A program made the translations under genes and the position numbers. The notes beneath the pieces were generated by a model. It was given only the letters and a program-made list of their open reading frames with translations. It had not been told where the DNA came from and ran no database searches. 64,000 nucleotides of DNA, from assembly GCA_963697365.1 (NCBI GenBank), contig CAVONT010000008.1, forward strand, positions 124,001 through 188,000, given 5' to 3'. Shown piece after piece: positions 53,890 through 62,969 of the stretch; within the stretch, counting starts at the first letter, position 1, and each line of letters opens with the position of its first letter. Source of the DNA: CAIXZV01 sp963697365. Lineage in GTDB: Bacteria; Chloroflexota; Limnocylindria; Limnocylindrales; CSP1-4.

Positions 53890-55200
53890 TCAGGCGCCGA
53901 GGGCCCCCAGGGCGCCCTCGAAGATGCCGAGTGCCTCCTCGATCTCGGGCACCGTCACGTCCAGCGGCGGGATCCAGCGCACGACCTGGTGCTGGACGCC
54001 GCACGAGAGGAGCAGGAGTCCTGCGTCGGCGCAGGCGGCCACCACGGCATCGGCGCGCCCGCCATCCGGTTCGCGGGTACCACGGTCCTTCACGAGCTCG
54101 ACGCCGATCATGAGGCCGGGCCCGCGGACGTCGCCGATGGCCTCGTGCTCGGCCATGAGCTCGCGGAGGCCGGCGGTCAGCTCCGCCCCGCGCAGGCGGG
54201 CGTTCTCCACCAGGCGCTCATCGGCAATGGTGTCCAGCACCGCGACACCGGCCGCGCAGGACACCGGGTTGCCGCCGTACGTGGTGCCGTGGGCTCCCTT
54301 GCCCCAGCGCTCCTGGAGCTCGCGGCTGGTGATGATCGCCGAGAGGGGCAGGCCGTTCGCGATGGCCTTGGCCGTGGTCACCACGTCGGGGACGATGCCG
54401 GCGTGCTCGAACGCCCACATGCGCCCGGTCCGCCCGAAGCCGGACTGGACTTCGTCGGCGATGAGCAGGATGCCGTGCTGGTCGCACCGCTCGCGGAGGC
54501 CCTGGAGGAAGGCGGCCGGCGCAGGGTAGTAGCCGCCCTCGCCCTGGACGGCCTCGATGATCACCGCGGCAACGTCCTGTGGGGCAACGGTGGTGGCAAG
54601 GAGGCCGTCGAAGTGCGTCAAGGCATCGGCGACCGCCCTGGCCTCATCACCGCCGTAGTAGCGGTAGACGGCCGGGTAGACCGTCTGGTAGATCGCGGGC
54701 ATGAGCGGCTCGTAGCCGCGCCGGTAGTTGAGGGCGGAGCTCGTGACGCTCGTCGCACCGATGGTCCTTCCGTGGAAGGCCCCGCGGAACGAGATGATCG
54801 CAGGACGGCCGGTGGCGCGACGGGCGAGCTTGAGGGCGCCGTCGATGGCCTCGGACCCGGAATTGAGGAACAGGACCGTGTCGAGGGGATCCGGGAAGGT
54901 GGCCGCGAGCTTCCGCGCCAGCTCGACCGTGGACTCGGCGAAGCCGAGCGCGTGGACGGGTCCCATGAGCCGGTCGACCTGGGCATGCACGGCGGCCGTC
55001 ACGCGCGGGTGGCTGTGGCCGAGCGCGGTCACGGCAATCCCATTCGCGAAGTCGAGGAAGGCGTTCCCGGATGTGTCGTAGAGGCGGTGTCCGATCCCGT
55101 GGGACCAGCTGCGGTCCATGTACCGGCCGAGGACCGGTGACATGTTGGGGGCCGCGAGGGCGGCAAGATCGAGGGCGTCGGAGGCGTCGTTGATGTCCAC
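53890..55200 (-). CDS. Class III aminotransferase (4-aminobutyrate/acetylornithine type)
   Basis: 436 residues from GTG 55200. The PLP fold has FLDFANGIAVTALGHSHPRV, FLNSGSEAIDGALKLARRAT, SFRGAFHGRTIGATSVTSS and AAVIIEAVQGEGGYYPAPAA. LIADEVQSGFGRTG holds the Asp contacting the pyridine N. VTTAKAIANGLPLSAI holds the Schiff-base Lys, and GTTYGGNPVSCAAGVAVL follows. Best fits omega-aminotransferases acting on 4-aminobutyrate or similar; acetylornithine is less likely because of the length. TATACT lies exactly 6 nt before the GTG, so the mRNA may be leaderless. Divergent from the acyl-CoA dehydrogenase. Confidence 0.87.
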   Translation of the reverse strand: MDINDASDALDLAALAAPNMSPVLGRYMDRSWSHGIGHRLYDTSGNAFLDFANGIAVTALGHSHPRVTAAVHAQVDRLMGPVHALGFAESTVELARKLAATFPDPLDTVLFLNSGSEAIDGALKLARRATGRPAIISFRGAFHGRTIGATSVTSSALNYRRGYEPLMPAIYQTVYPAVYRYYGGDEARAVADALTHFDGLLATTVAPQDVAAVIIEAVQGEGGYYPAPAAFLQGLRERCDQHGILLIADEVQSGFGRTGRMWAFEHAGIVPDVVTTAKAIANGLPLSAIITSRELQERWGKGAHGTTYGGNPVSCAAGVAVLDTIADERLVENARLRGAELTAGLRELMAEHEAIGDVRGPGLMIGVELVKDRGTREPDGGRADAVVAACADAGLLLLSCGVQHQVVRWIPPLDVTVPEIEEALGIFEGALGALGA

Positions 55201-55206
55201 GGGCGG

Positions 55207-55212
55207 AGTATA
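55207..55212 (-). promoter_or_regulatory. TAnnnT -10 box, leaderless start of the aminotransferase
   Basis: TATACT on the minus strand is separated from GTG 55200 by 6 nt. Confidence 0.55.
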
Positions 55213-55265
55213 GAGAGGCCTCGTCCCCCAGTCGGAACGGGTCCGTCCCACGCGTGGACCGGGGG

Positions 55266-55271
55266 TAGGAT
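55266..55271 (+). promoter_or_regulatory. TAnnnT -10 box of the acyl-CoA dehydrogenase gene
   Basis: TAGGAT predicts a leader of about 45 nt before GTG 55323. It lies about 54 bp from the divergent TATACT box. Confidence 0.35.
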
Positions 55272-55322
55272 CGGACGCATCGCGCGCGCAGCGCAACGCG
55301 CGCCCTTGCCCAGAGGCTGAAC

Positions 55323-56528
55323 GTGATCGACTTCTCGCTGACCGACGAGAACAAGCTTGTCCGCGACACCGCCCGCGCGTTCGTCGAGGCCGAGATCCTC
55401 CCCAACATCAGGGCGTGGGATGCCAGCGGAGAGGTCCATCGCGAGGTCTTTTCGAAGATGGCCGAGCTCGGCTTCCTTGGCGCGCCGATCCCGGAGCAGT
55501 ACGGCGGCCTGGGCATGGACTACATCTCCTTCGCAATCCTGTGCGAGGAGCTCGAGCGCGCCGACACGGCATTCCGCGTCGTGCAGAGCGTCCACGTCGG
55601 CCTGAACAGCCTCACGCTGCTGCAGTGGGCCACCGAGGAGCAGAAGCAGCGCTGGCTGGTGCCCCAGGCCACGGGGGAGAAGCTGGCGACGTTCGGCCTG
55701 ACGGAGCCGGGCGTGGGCACCGACGCGGGCAACCTCGCCACCACTGCGCGGCGAGACGGTGACTCCTACGTGCTCAACGGCGGCAAGATCTGGATCAGCC
55801 TCGCCGACATCGCGGACCACTTCCTGGTGTTCGCGTCCGTCGACCGCACCAAGCACCACAAGGGCATCACCGCGTTCATGGTGGAGCGGGGAATGGAGGG
55901 GCTGACGACGGGCACCCTCCACGGCAAGCTGGGCATCCGGGCCGGGAACACCGGCCTCCTCAACTTCGACGACGTCCGTGTTCCCGTGGAGAACCGCATC
56001 GGCGAGGAGGGCGAGGGCTTCCTCATCGCGATGAGCGCCATCGACCAGGGCCGCTACACGGTGGCCGCCGGCGCGGTCGGCCTTGCGCAGGCGTGCCTCG
56101 ACGCATCGCTGAAGTACGCGCACGAGCGCGAGACCTTCGGCCAGGAGATCGGCCGGCACCAGCTGGTCAAGCAGATGATCGCCAACATGGCCAAGGGCAC
56201 CGAGATCGGAAGGATGCTGGTCTGGCGGGCCGGCTGGCTGAAGAACCAGGGCCTGCGCAACACGCGTGAGACATCGCTCGCGAAGTGGCATGCGACCGAC
56301 CACTCGGTGCAGGCGGCGCTGGATGCGATCCAGATCCACGGGGCCAACGGCTACTCGAACGAGTTCCCCGTCGAGCGATACCTGCGCAACTCAAAGGCCG
56401 CGGTGATCTACGAGGGCACGAGCCAGCTGCACACGCTGATCCAGGCGGACTACGCCCTCGGCTACCGCGAGGACCGGCCGCTGCGCTGCGAGCCGTGGCC
56501 GGCCCAGGGGTTCAGCCGGCCCGCCTGA
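55323..56528 (+). CDS. Acyl-CoA dehydrogenase
   Basis: 401 residues, normal length. IDFSLTDENKLVRDTARAFV, then GAPIPEQYGGLGMDYISFAI, TFGLTEPGVGTDAGNLATTA and SYVLNGGKIWISLADIADHF cover the FAD-binding helical and beta domains. RYTVAAGAVGLAQACLDASL, then YAHERETFGQEIGRHQLVKQ and IHGANGYSNEFPVERYLRNS follow. AAVIYEGTSQLHTLIQADY contains the catalytic Glu at the short-chain position. It oxidises an acyl-CoA at the alpha-beta bond and passes electrons to ETF. Substrate is not resolved; short-chain or glutaryl-type are candidates. Convergent with the glutaminase gene. Confidence 0.92.
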   Translation: MIDFSLTDENKLVRDTARAFVEAEILPNIRAWDASGEVHREVFSKMAELGFLGAPIPEQYGGLGMDYISFAILCEELERADTAFRVVQSVHVGLNSLTLLQWATEEQKQRWLVPQATGEKLATFGLTEPGVGTDAGNLATTARRDGDSYVLNGGKIWISLADIADHFLVFASVDRTKHHKGITAFMVERGMEGLTTGTLHGKLGIRAGNTGLLNFDDVRVPVENRIGEEGEGFLIAMSAIDQGRYTVAAGAVGLAQACLDASLKYAHERETFGQEIGRHQLVKQMIANMAKGTEIGRMLVWRAGWLKNQGLRNTRETSLAKWHATDHSVQAALDAIQIHGANGYSNEFPVERYLRNSKAAVIYEGTSQLHTLIQADYALGYREDRPLRCEPWPAQGFSRPA

Positions 56529-56552
56529 CCCTCACCGGTCAGCGGGGTGGCG

Positions 56553-58448
56553 TCAGCTCGCCAGTAACGCCACCTCGTCGGTCATCCGGCGCGCGATCCC
56601 CGCCACGATCCGGAGCAGCGTGCGCAGGAAGGTCGCCGTGATCTGCGGCTGCAGCTCGGCGAGGCGCTCGAACGCATCCGCGTCCAGCACCCAGGCCTCG
56701 ACGTCCGTGTCCGCCTCGACATCCGCGGTCCTGCGCTCGCGACCCAGGAATGACAGCTCGCCGACCATCATCCCCGCCTCGAGCGTGGCAATCCGCCGGG
56801 CCTCGGACCCGCCGAGCGGGACCCAGACCGACAGGCGGCCGCCGGTGATCAGCAGCAGACTGTCGGCGGGATCGCCTCGGCGGATGATGATGTCGCCCGC
56901 AGACCAGTGCCGCCGCTGCATCGACGCTGCGAGCAGTGCTGCCGCGTGATCGTTGAGGCCGTCCAGCGCCGGGTGACGGTCGAGCGAGACGTGGTGGTTC
57001 GTGGGCCGGGCATGGGTGGCCGGGGTGTCCAGGCGGGCCAGGACGACCTCCTCGGCCCACTCCAGCCCGAGGTCGAGATCCGGCAGCCGGGCAGGTGGTG
57101 CGAGCCGGCGTATCTGCAGCATGTGGTCCACCCGGTCGAGGATGGCCGCATGTGCCGCAACGCCGGTCCACGCGACCGCCGCTCCGCGGGTGCCCAGGGC
57201 CGCGACGAGATCCGCCAGGACCTCGGACACCACCGCATCAACGTGCCCGACGCGCCGCAGGTCCAGCACCACGGCCAATGGTGCCGGCGCCTCCGGCAGC
57301 GCCTCGCGGACGACCCGTTCGGCGGCCACGAACGTGAGATCGCCCTGCAGTTCGAGCACCAGCGACCTGTCCGCCTCGGCACCGAGACGGGCCCGCTCCG
57401 CTGGGGAGCGGAAGCGCTTGGAGGGATGCGCGGCGGCCGTCGTCCGGGTGCGGATCGGGCCTGCATCGCGGAGCCCTCGGACGAGATGCAGGTCCAGCTC
57501 CGACGCGAGGTCCCGGCAGATGGCCACTCCCCGGACGCTGTTGCCGTGGTCGTCGAGCCGGGGTGACCAGACGCCGATACCGAGGCGGCCCGGGAGCACC
57601 GCGAGGATTCCGCCTGACACGCCACTCTTCGCCGGCAGGCCGACGTCGAACAGCCACTCGCCCGCCCCGTCGTACATGCCACAGGTGGCCATGACCGAGA
57701 GGACGTCGCGGACAGTGGACTCCGAGGCGGCGCGCACCCCTGACACCGGTTGTCGTCCAGCGTTGGCGAGGGTCGCGGCGATCAGCGCGAGGTCGCGGGT
57801 GTCGACCGCGATGGAGCACTGCCGGAAGTAGGCGTCCGCCACCTCGTCGGGGTCGCCATCGAGGGCCCCGGTACTGCGAAGGAGGTGCGCGATGGCGCGG
57901 TTGCGGTGGCCGGTGTCACGCTCGGAGCGGTAGACGGCCTCGTCCACCTCGAGCGGGCGGCCGGCGAAGCGCTCGACGGTATCGAGGAGCTCCCTGCTGC
58001 GGGCCGTCGAGTCGTCACCGTCAACCAGGCCGACGGCCGCGATCGCCCCGGCGTTGACCATCGGGTTCAGCGGAGTTCCTGCCCCGGTCTCGAGCGTGAT
58101 CGCGTTGAACGCGTCGCCCGTCGGTTCCACCCCGATCCTGCGGCGGATCGCGGTCTCGCCATGCCGGTCCAGGATGGCCGCGTAGGTCAGCGGCTTCGAC
58201 ATCGACTGGATGGTGAAGGGGATGCGCGTGTCGCCAACCTCGTACAGCGCCCCATCAACTGTCGCGATGACGATGCCGAATGCCTCCGGATCCGCATGCG
58301 CCAGCTCTGGAATGTAGGTCGCCACCGATCCCTCGCGCGCGATGACGTGCTTCGCGTGCAGCCGGCGCAGGAAGGCGAGGACGGGGGAGTCGTCCGGCGG
58401 CGGCTCGGGGACCCCCTGGGTGGCCGGTGCCGGTGTGCCCTTGCGCAT
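56553..58448 (-). CDS. Glutaminase fused to STAS and cyclic-nucleotide-binding domains
   Basis: 631 residues in three modules. The glutaminase (about 20-320) has IPFTIQSMSKPLTYAAILD with the S-x-x-K nucleophile pair, NPMVNAGAIAAVGLV, YRSERDTGHRNRAIAHLLRS and GLPAKSGVSGGILAVLPGRL with the third catalytic Lys. The STAS domain (about 360-455) has LVLELQGDLTFVAAERVVRE and VVLDLRRVGHVDAVVSEVLA. The cyclic-nucleotide-binding domain (about 495-620) has GDIIIRRGDPADSLLLITGG and MVGELSFLGRERRTADVEAD. It hydrolyses L-glutamine to glutamate and ammonia, perhaps under nucleotide or partner control. Fusion to both regulatory domains is uncommon. ATG 58448. Confidence 0.88.
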   Translation of the reverse strand: MRKGTPAPATQGVPEPPPDDSPVLAFLRRLHAKHVIAREGSVATYIPELAHADPEAFGIVIATVDGALYEVGDTRIPFTIQSMSKPLTYAAILDRHGETAIRRRIGVEPTGDAFNAITLETGAGTPLNPMVNAGAIAAVGLVDGDDSTARSRELLDTVERFAGRPLEVDEAVYRSERDTGHRNRAIAHLLRSTGALDGDPDEVADAYFRQCSIAVDTRDLALIAATLANAGRQPVSGVRAASESTVRDVLSVMATCGMYDGAGEWLFDVGLPAKSGVSGGILAVLPGRLGIGVWSPRLDDHGNSVRGVAICRDLASELDLHLVRGLRDAGPIRTRTTAAAHPSKRFRSPAERARLGAEADRSLVLELQGDLTFVAAERVVREALPEAPAPLAVVLDLRRVGHVDAVVSEVLADLVAALGTRGAAVAWTGVAAHAAILDRVDHMLQIRRLAPPARLPDLDLGLEWAEEVVLARLDTPATHARPTNHHVSLDRHPALDGLNDHAAALLAASMQRRHWSAGDIIIRRGDPADSLLLITGGRLSVWVPLGGSEARRIATLEAGMMVGELSFLGRERRTADVEADTDVEAWVLDADAFERLAELQPQITATFLRTLLRIVAGIARRMTDEVALLAS

Positions 58449-58641
58449 CGTGACCTCCGCCCTGGATCGTCGCGACCATGGGCCGGTGCGACGCTGACCC
58501 TGGGGTGGACCCTACGCACGCAGCACGGGGCAGTTCAAGGGGGCGAGCGGTGGCGTGCCGAACCGGCTGCGAAACGTGACCCGGACGCAACGGGCGCCGC
58601 CACCCGGCTGGTACCTGCCCGCACGCAGGCCGCGCTTCAGT

Positions 58642-59714
58642 CTGCTGCCGGGGCGGCCGCGGATGAGGTGGCCGCGGATGAGGTGGCCGCGGACGAGGTG
58701 GCCGCGGACGAGGCGGCCGCAGCAGCGGACCTGCTGGCGGGGGCCACTGCGACCCCGTGTCCGGGAACGGGCGCGCCTCTCCCGGGCGGGGGTCGTGGTG
58801 ACGGCGGCCGATCGTCCGCGAGCTGTCACGATCAGCACGACCGCGAGCGTGATGACCCCCGCGGCCACGACCGTCCGACCGGTGAGTGTCTCGCCCAGGA
58901 TGATCGACCCAAGCACCACCGCGACCACCGGGTTCACGTAGGCGTACGTCGACACGCGCGACAGGGGCGCCACCGTGATGATCCAGGAGAAGGTCGTGTA
59001 GCCCACCAGGCTGCCGACCAGCACGAGGTAGGCGATGCCCAGCCAGCTGGTGGACGACACGGCGGCGATGTCGAAATCCGCCCACTGGCCGGTCAGGGCC
59101 GCCGCCGCCATGAACAGGAGGCCGCCCGCGATCATCTCCACGCCCGTGGCGAACAAGGCGGGCGCAGGCAGGACGGCCCGCCGGGCCGCGTACAGGGTGC
59201 CCAGTGCCCAGAGGATCGGGGACAGCACCAGCGCGAGCAGGCCGGCGGGATCGAGCTGGCCGACCCCTCCGACCGGCCAGGCAAGGATGGCGACACCGGC
59301 CACTCCGATGACGATGCCGGCCCCGACCATCGGCTGGATGGGCTCGTGGAACACGGCCCGTCCGAAGATCGCGAGCCACATCGGCATCAGGCCGATCAGC
59401 AGCGCCGCGACCCCGGTCGGGATGGTCTGCTCGCCCCACGCGACGAGCCCCGTCCCGCCCAGGAGCAGGAAGCCGCCGACGATGGCGCTGTCGCGCACCT
59501 GGGTCAGCGTCGGCTTGCGGATCGTCGCCCGATGGCGGAGTGCGATCAGGGCCGTGAGCAGGACGCCAGCGGGGATGAAGCGGAACGACCCCATCACGAA
59601 TGGCTCGAGCGAGTCCATCGCGACCTTCATGCCGAGGTAGGTCGAGCCCCAGACCAGGTACAGGACGACGAGCGCGGACCAGACGGCGAGGGCGCTGGCG
59701 TGCGGTCGACTCAC
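58642..59714 (-). CDS. EamA/RhaT-family transporter (drug/metabolite exporter)
   Basis: Ten TM helices in two EamA halves. WSALVVLYLVWGSTYLGMKV, then FVMGSFRFIPAGVLLTALIA and PTGVAALLIGLMPMWLAIFG mark the first. LSPILWALGTLYAARRAVLP and STYAYVNPVVAVVLGSIILG, followed by ETLTG, mark the second. It probably exports amino acids or small metabolites. I start at GTG 59714 because the frame upstream is unsupported. The frame as printed runs to 58512 with a basic repeat tail (LVRGHLVRGHLIRGHLIRG). The adjacent frame gives an Ala/Ser/Thr tail (SSAATSSAATSSAA) that stops near 58642, so an indel after about 58800 and the shorter end are more plausible. Confidence 0.85.
58656..58715. repeat. 15-bp tandem repeat, four copies, in the EamA C-terminal tail
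   Basis: GCCGCGGATGAGGTG is repeated four times head to tail (58656, 58671, 58686, 58701), with T/C and T/C changes at two positions. It codes for an Ala/Ser/Thr pentapeptide repeat on the minus strand in the likely frame. No spacers are present, so it is not a CRISPR. Confidence 0.8.
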
Positions 59715-59850
59715 GACGGACTCCGGGGCGGGGGAGGAGAGCCGGAGTGTAGCGATGATGACGACACTTGCGCCAGCCGGATAGGCCAAGTTGCGAGCCG
59801 GTTGCGTCGCAGAGGGCAGGTCGCGCCATGCCGCCCGGTGATCCGCATGC

Positions 59851-59856
59851 CACAAT
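59851..59856 (+). promoter_or_regulatory. -10-like box at the methyltransferase start
   Basis: CACAAT, a one-base variant of TAnnnT/TATAAT, lies 6 nt before ATG 59863, in the same geometry as the other leaderless starts. Confidence 0.35.
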
Positions 59857-59862
59857 GCGGCC

Positions 59863-60873
59863 ATGCGCCTCGACGACCGCTTTGACGATCTCGTCGCCAG
59901 CCTCGGCGGCTTCTACCGCACCTGGTTCGTGTACACGGGCCTTGAGTTGGGGCTGCTCGCACGCCTCCGCGAGGCAGGTCCAACCGGGCTGACGGTCCAG
60001 GAGCTGGCGGCCCGGACGGGCATCGAGCCATCGCTGGTGGGTCGCTGGGCCTGGGGTGCCGACGCCCACGACCTCGTGGAGACCGTCGATGGCCGCGTAT
60101 CGGTCCCTGACGACGTGGCGACGGTCCTGCTCGACGCGGGCCGGCCCGAGTACCTCGGAGGCCAGTTCCTCCACGCCGCCATCGGCAGCCTGGACTTCGA
60201 CGGGCTGCTCGAGGTCTTCCGGACCGGCGTGCCCATGGCCCACCGCCCGGACCGCTACCGTGTCGCGATCGAGCGCCTGACGCTCCAGGACATCGGGGTG
60301 TTCTTCCAGGAGCTCCTGCCGGCGGTGCCACAACTGGTGGTCGACCTCGCGCCAGGTGCCCGGATCCTGGACGTCCACTGCGGCGGAGGCCGCTGGCTCG
60401 TCGCAATGGCGCGCCGGTTCCCCGAGGCGACGCTCGTCGGCGTCGAGTTCGAGCCGGACTCGGTGGCTCGGGCACGGGCCAACGTTGAGGCAGCGGCCCT
60501 CGGCGGCCGGATCACGATCGAGCAGCGCGACGTCACCTCGATGGGCGACATGGGCGATTTCGACATGGTGTATCTCCAGTACGCGCTCCATCAGCTGCCG
60601 GACCCCGTGGCTGCGCTGCGGGCGGCGTGGGCCGCCGTTCGGCCGGGTGGCTCCCTGGTCGTCCTCGACTGGTACCTCCCGTCCGATCCAGAGGAGCTTC
60701 GCACGCGCCACGCGGAGCTCATCGCCGGCATCCAGCTCGACGAGCTGCTCCAGGGCACCCGCCTGGTGACACGGTCCGAGGCGCTCGGGTGGTTTGCCGA
60801 CGCCGGGATCACGGTCCCCGAGCTGATCGATCTGCGCTCGGGCGCCTCGGGGATCCTCGCGCGCCGCCCCTAG
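59863..60873 (+). CDS. SAM-dependent class I methyltransferase with N-terminal winged helix
   Basis: 336 residues. The N-terminal helical and winged-helix dimerisation part has LGLLARLREAGPTGLTVQEL, then AARTGIEPSLVGRWAWG. The SAM fold follows: ARILDVHCGGGRWLVAMARR (motif I), EATLVGVEFEPDSVARARAN, ITIEQRDVTSMGDMGDFDMV and RPGGSLVVLDWYLPSDPEEL. The layout resembles O-methyltransferase-like or arsenite/ubiquinone-type enzymes. The substrate is unknown. Its stop is followed 2 nt later by a GNAT gene. Confidence 0.82.
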   Translation: MRLDDRFDDLVASLGGFYRTWFVYTGLELGLLARLREAGPTGLTVQELAARTGIEPSLVGRWAWGADAHDLVETVDGRVSVPDDVATVLLDAGRPEYLGGQFLHAAIGSLDFDGLLEVFRTGVPMAHRPDRYRVAIERLTLQDIGVFFQELLPAVPQLVVDLAPGARILDVHCGGGRWLVAMARRFPEATLVGVEFEPDSVARARANVEAAALGGRITIEQRDVTSMGDMGDFDMVYLQYALHQLPDPVAALRAAWAAVRPGGSLVVLDWYLPSDPEELRTRHAELIAGIQLDELLQGTRLVTRSEALGWFADAGITVPELIDLRSGASGILARRP

Positions 60874-60875
60874 CC

Positions 60876-61725
60876 GTGATCCGCCACATCACCATCGACG
60901 ACGCCACGATGCGCTCGTTGGAGCGCCACGAGACGGCGGCGCACGCGATCCCGCGGCGCGAGATGCGCGACCTCGGCCATGCCGTCGTGCTGTTCGACCC
61001 CCTCGACCCTGACCCATTCTGGAACCGGATGACCAGCATCCGCTGGCCCGCCGACGGTGCGGCGTTCGACCAGCGCATGACCGAGATGCTGGCGCTCTTC
61101 GCCGCGCGCGGGCGGCGGCCGCACATCTGGCCGTCGCCGCTGCATGGGACGCCCGTCGACCTCGTGGAGAGGCTTGCTGCGAGCGGCTTCGCCGACGTTG
61201 GGGGAGGCCACGTGATGGTCCTGGATCGTGCCGAGATGTGCCCCCAGGTGGCGCCCGGCGAGGCCGGCCGTGGCGTCACGATGCATGGCGTGCGTGCCGC
61301 AGCGGACGCCGGGCCAGCCGACCTTGGCGATGTCGGCCTGGTGCTCGCGGAGTCGTTCGGTGCACCTTCATCGCGGGGACCGGAGCTGGCGGACGACCTG
61401 CGTCGGACGGTCGACGACCCTCGGATCGTCGTCGTGCTCGTGCGGATCGATGGAGAGCCCGCAGCCTGCGCCAAGGCGACCTCGTTCGACGGGATGACGT
61501 ACCTGTCATCGATCGGCACCCGCGAGCAGTTCCGCGGGCGGGGCCTCGCGGGCCTTGCAACCCGCCACGCCGTCGCGATCGCGCGTGCTACCGGGGCTGG
61601 AGCCCGCAGGCGGGCCGGAGCTCGTCTATCTCGGCGTGCACAGTGGCAACGAGGCCGCCCTGCGGCTGTACCAGCGTCTCGGCTTCGCGTCGGTGGGCGA
61701 GAGCCCGGACCTGCTGCTCGAATGA
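60876..61725 (+). CDS. GNAT-family N-acetyltransferase, one frameshift
   Basis: Repaired length is 282 residues from GTG 60876. The N-terminal half is a degenerate GNAT-like domain (DPFWNRMTSIRWPADGAAFD). The C-terminal half is the active-type domain: IVVVLVRIDGEPAACAKATS, then YLSSIGTREQFRGRGLAGLA with the acetyl-CoA-binding R/Q-x-x-G-x-G/A loop. An extra G near 61603 shifts the frame. The real continuation is PELVYLGVHSGNEAALRLYQ, then RLGFASVGESPDLLLE, stopping at TGA 61723-61725. The stop overlaps the next ATG. Substrate unknown. Confidence 0.82.
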
Positions 61726-62465
61726 CGCTGTGGGCGCGCATCACCTGGCAGGCGGCGGGGCCTGACAGGCTGGCTGCCGACCTGGCCGCGAAGCTGGGAC
61801 TCGACGCTCGACCGGGCGTGGTCGCGCCCGGCACGTGGCTGTTCGATCTCGGTGCCGCCACGCTCGAGGTGCGGCCGTGGGTCCGTGAGGGACCCGCCGA
61901 CAACCCGAGGCCCTCGGGCAGGCTGGTGCTCGAGCCCGTGCCGGGCGGCGATGCGAGCTCTGAGGCTCCGGCCGATGGGCCGGCGGGCGCCATGCGCAGG
62001 GTTGCGGGCCGGCTGCGCCTGGCGGCCGTCGGCTGGGCGACCGTCGACACCGACCGCGCCGAAGACGACCTTGACATGTGGCTGGGCCCACCACCGGCCA
62101 GTGGTGCGGATGCTCCCCCGGATCCGCATCTCGGGGCCTTCGTGCGCGTCCGGGAAGCCGGCTCGCTGCCAGGCGACTGGCTTGCCTTCCTGGAGCCATC
62201 GACCGAGGGCCGGGCGGCCGCCTCGCTCGCCCGGGACGGCGAGGGCCCCTGTGCGCTGTACCTGTCGGCCGTGGACGGACTCGACGCGTGGTGTGGGTGG
62301 GCTGCGGGCGCCGGTGTCGCGCTGCGCGTCGGTGTGCCGGACCCCGGCCCGTTCGGACGACAGGTGGCGCTCGCGGGTTCGCCGCCGGCTGGACCCCACG
62401 TGCTGGTCGTCGAACGCAGCGCACCAGCATCATCTGACGCGCGGACGGGTACCATCCGCTCATGA
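61722..62465 (+). CDS. Unknown protein between two GNAT genes
   Basis: 247 residues, soluble, no signal. It begins MTLWARITWQAAGPDRLAAD, then LAAKLGLDARPGVVAPGTWL and FDLGAATLEVRPWVREGPAD. The opening beta-alpha-beta pattern is weakly like a glyoxalase/VOC half, but no metal set is visible. Other segments are MRRVAGRLRLAAVGWATVDT and GAFVRVREAGSLPGDWLAFL. Both ends overlap neighbouring GNAT genes by 4 nt, so the three are co-translated. Not recognised as a named family. Confidence 0.65.
   Translation: MTLWARITWQAAGPDRLAADLAAKLGLDARPGVVAPGTWLFDLGAATLEVRPWVREGPADNPRPSGRLVLEPVPGGDASSEAPADGPAGAMRRVAGRLRLAAVGWATVDTDRAEDDLDMWLGPPPASGADAPPDPHLGAFVRVREAGSLPGDWLAFLEPSTEGRAAASLARDGEGPCALYLSAVDGLDAWCGWAAGAGVALRVGVPDPGPFGRQVALAGSPPAGPHVLVVERSAPASSDARTGTIRS
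62450..62455 (+). promoter_or_regulatory. TAnnnT -10 box, possible internal leaderless start of the second GNAT gene
   Basis: TACCAT lies 6 nt before ATG 62462, inside the end of the upstream gene. It would give an extra leaderless transcript. Confidence 0.4.
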
Positions 62466-62902
62466 ACGACGCAGCTGCAGTCAACGTCCGCGAGGCCACG
62501 GCCGACGACGCCGAGCGCTTCGCCGCCCTGCTCACTGACGAGGGGTACCCGGCCGGGTCCAGCGACCTCGCCGCCCGTATCGACGAGTTCACGACGCCCA
62601 CCTCCAAGGTGTTGGCCGCAGTCGCAGGCGGTGATGTCGTGGGCTTCGTCGCCTTCCACATCGTGCCGCGGTTCGAGGTTGACGAGCGGTTCGGCCGCAT
62701 CGTCGCCCTCGTCGTGGACCCGGGTGTCCGGGAGCGAGGCATCGGCCGGCTCCTCATGAACGCGGCCGAGCGCGTCGCCCTCGCGTCGGGAGCCTCGTTC
62801 ATGGAGGTGACGGCGGGTCATCACCGGCCCGATGCACGCCGCCTGTTCGAGTCGCTCGGCTACGACGCAAACCTCGCGGCGTACCTGCGCAAGCGACCCT
62901 GA
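62462..62902 (+). CDS. GNAT-family N-acetyltransferase
   Basis: 146 residues, a complete single GNAT domain. NVREATADDAERFAALLTDE is strand 1 and helix 1. VLAAVAGGDVVGFVAFHIVP leads to the central strands. RIVALVVDPGVRERGIGRLL is motif A with the R-x-x-G-I-G acetyl-CoA loop. ASFMEVTAGHHRPDARRLFE, then SLGYDANLAAYLRK is the ending, where H-R-x-x-A-x-x-F-x-x-x-G-Y is typical of small-molecule acetyltransferases. The acceptor is unknown. Confidence 0.87.
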   Translation: MNDAAAVNVREATADDAERFAALLTDEGYPAGSSDLAARIDEFTTPTSKVLAAVAGGDVVGFVAFHIVPRFEVDERFGRIVALVVDPGVRERGIGRLLMNAAERVALASGASFMEVTAGHHRPDARRLFESLGYDANLAAYLRKRP

Positions 62903-62969
62903 CCGGCATCGGCCCGCTTCCCGGCTGCCCGGTCCCGAGGCCACGCGAGCGAGGCACCGGGAGTCGCGA

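Noticed and set aside
57750..59885. A 711-codon plus-strand frame over glutaminase and EamA
   Set aside because: Antisense to two well-supported genes. Composition is biased, and it contains the 15-bp repeat as Ala-Asp-Glu-Val, which is not evidence of coding.
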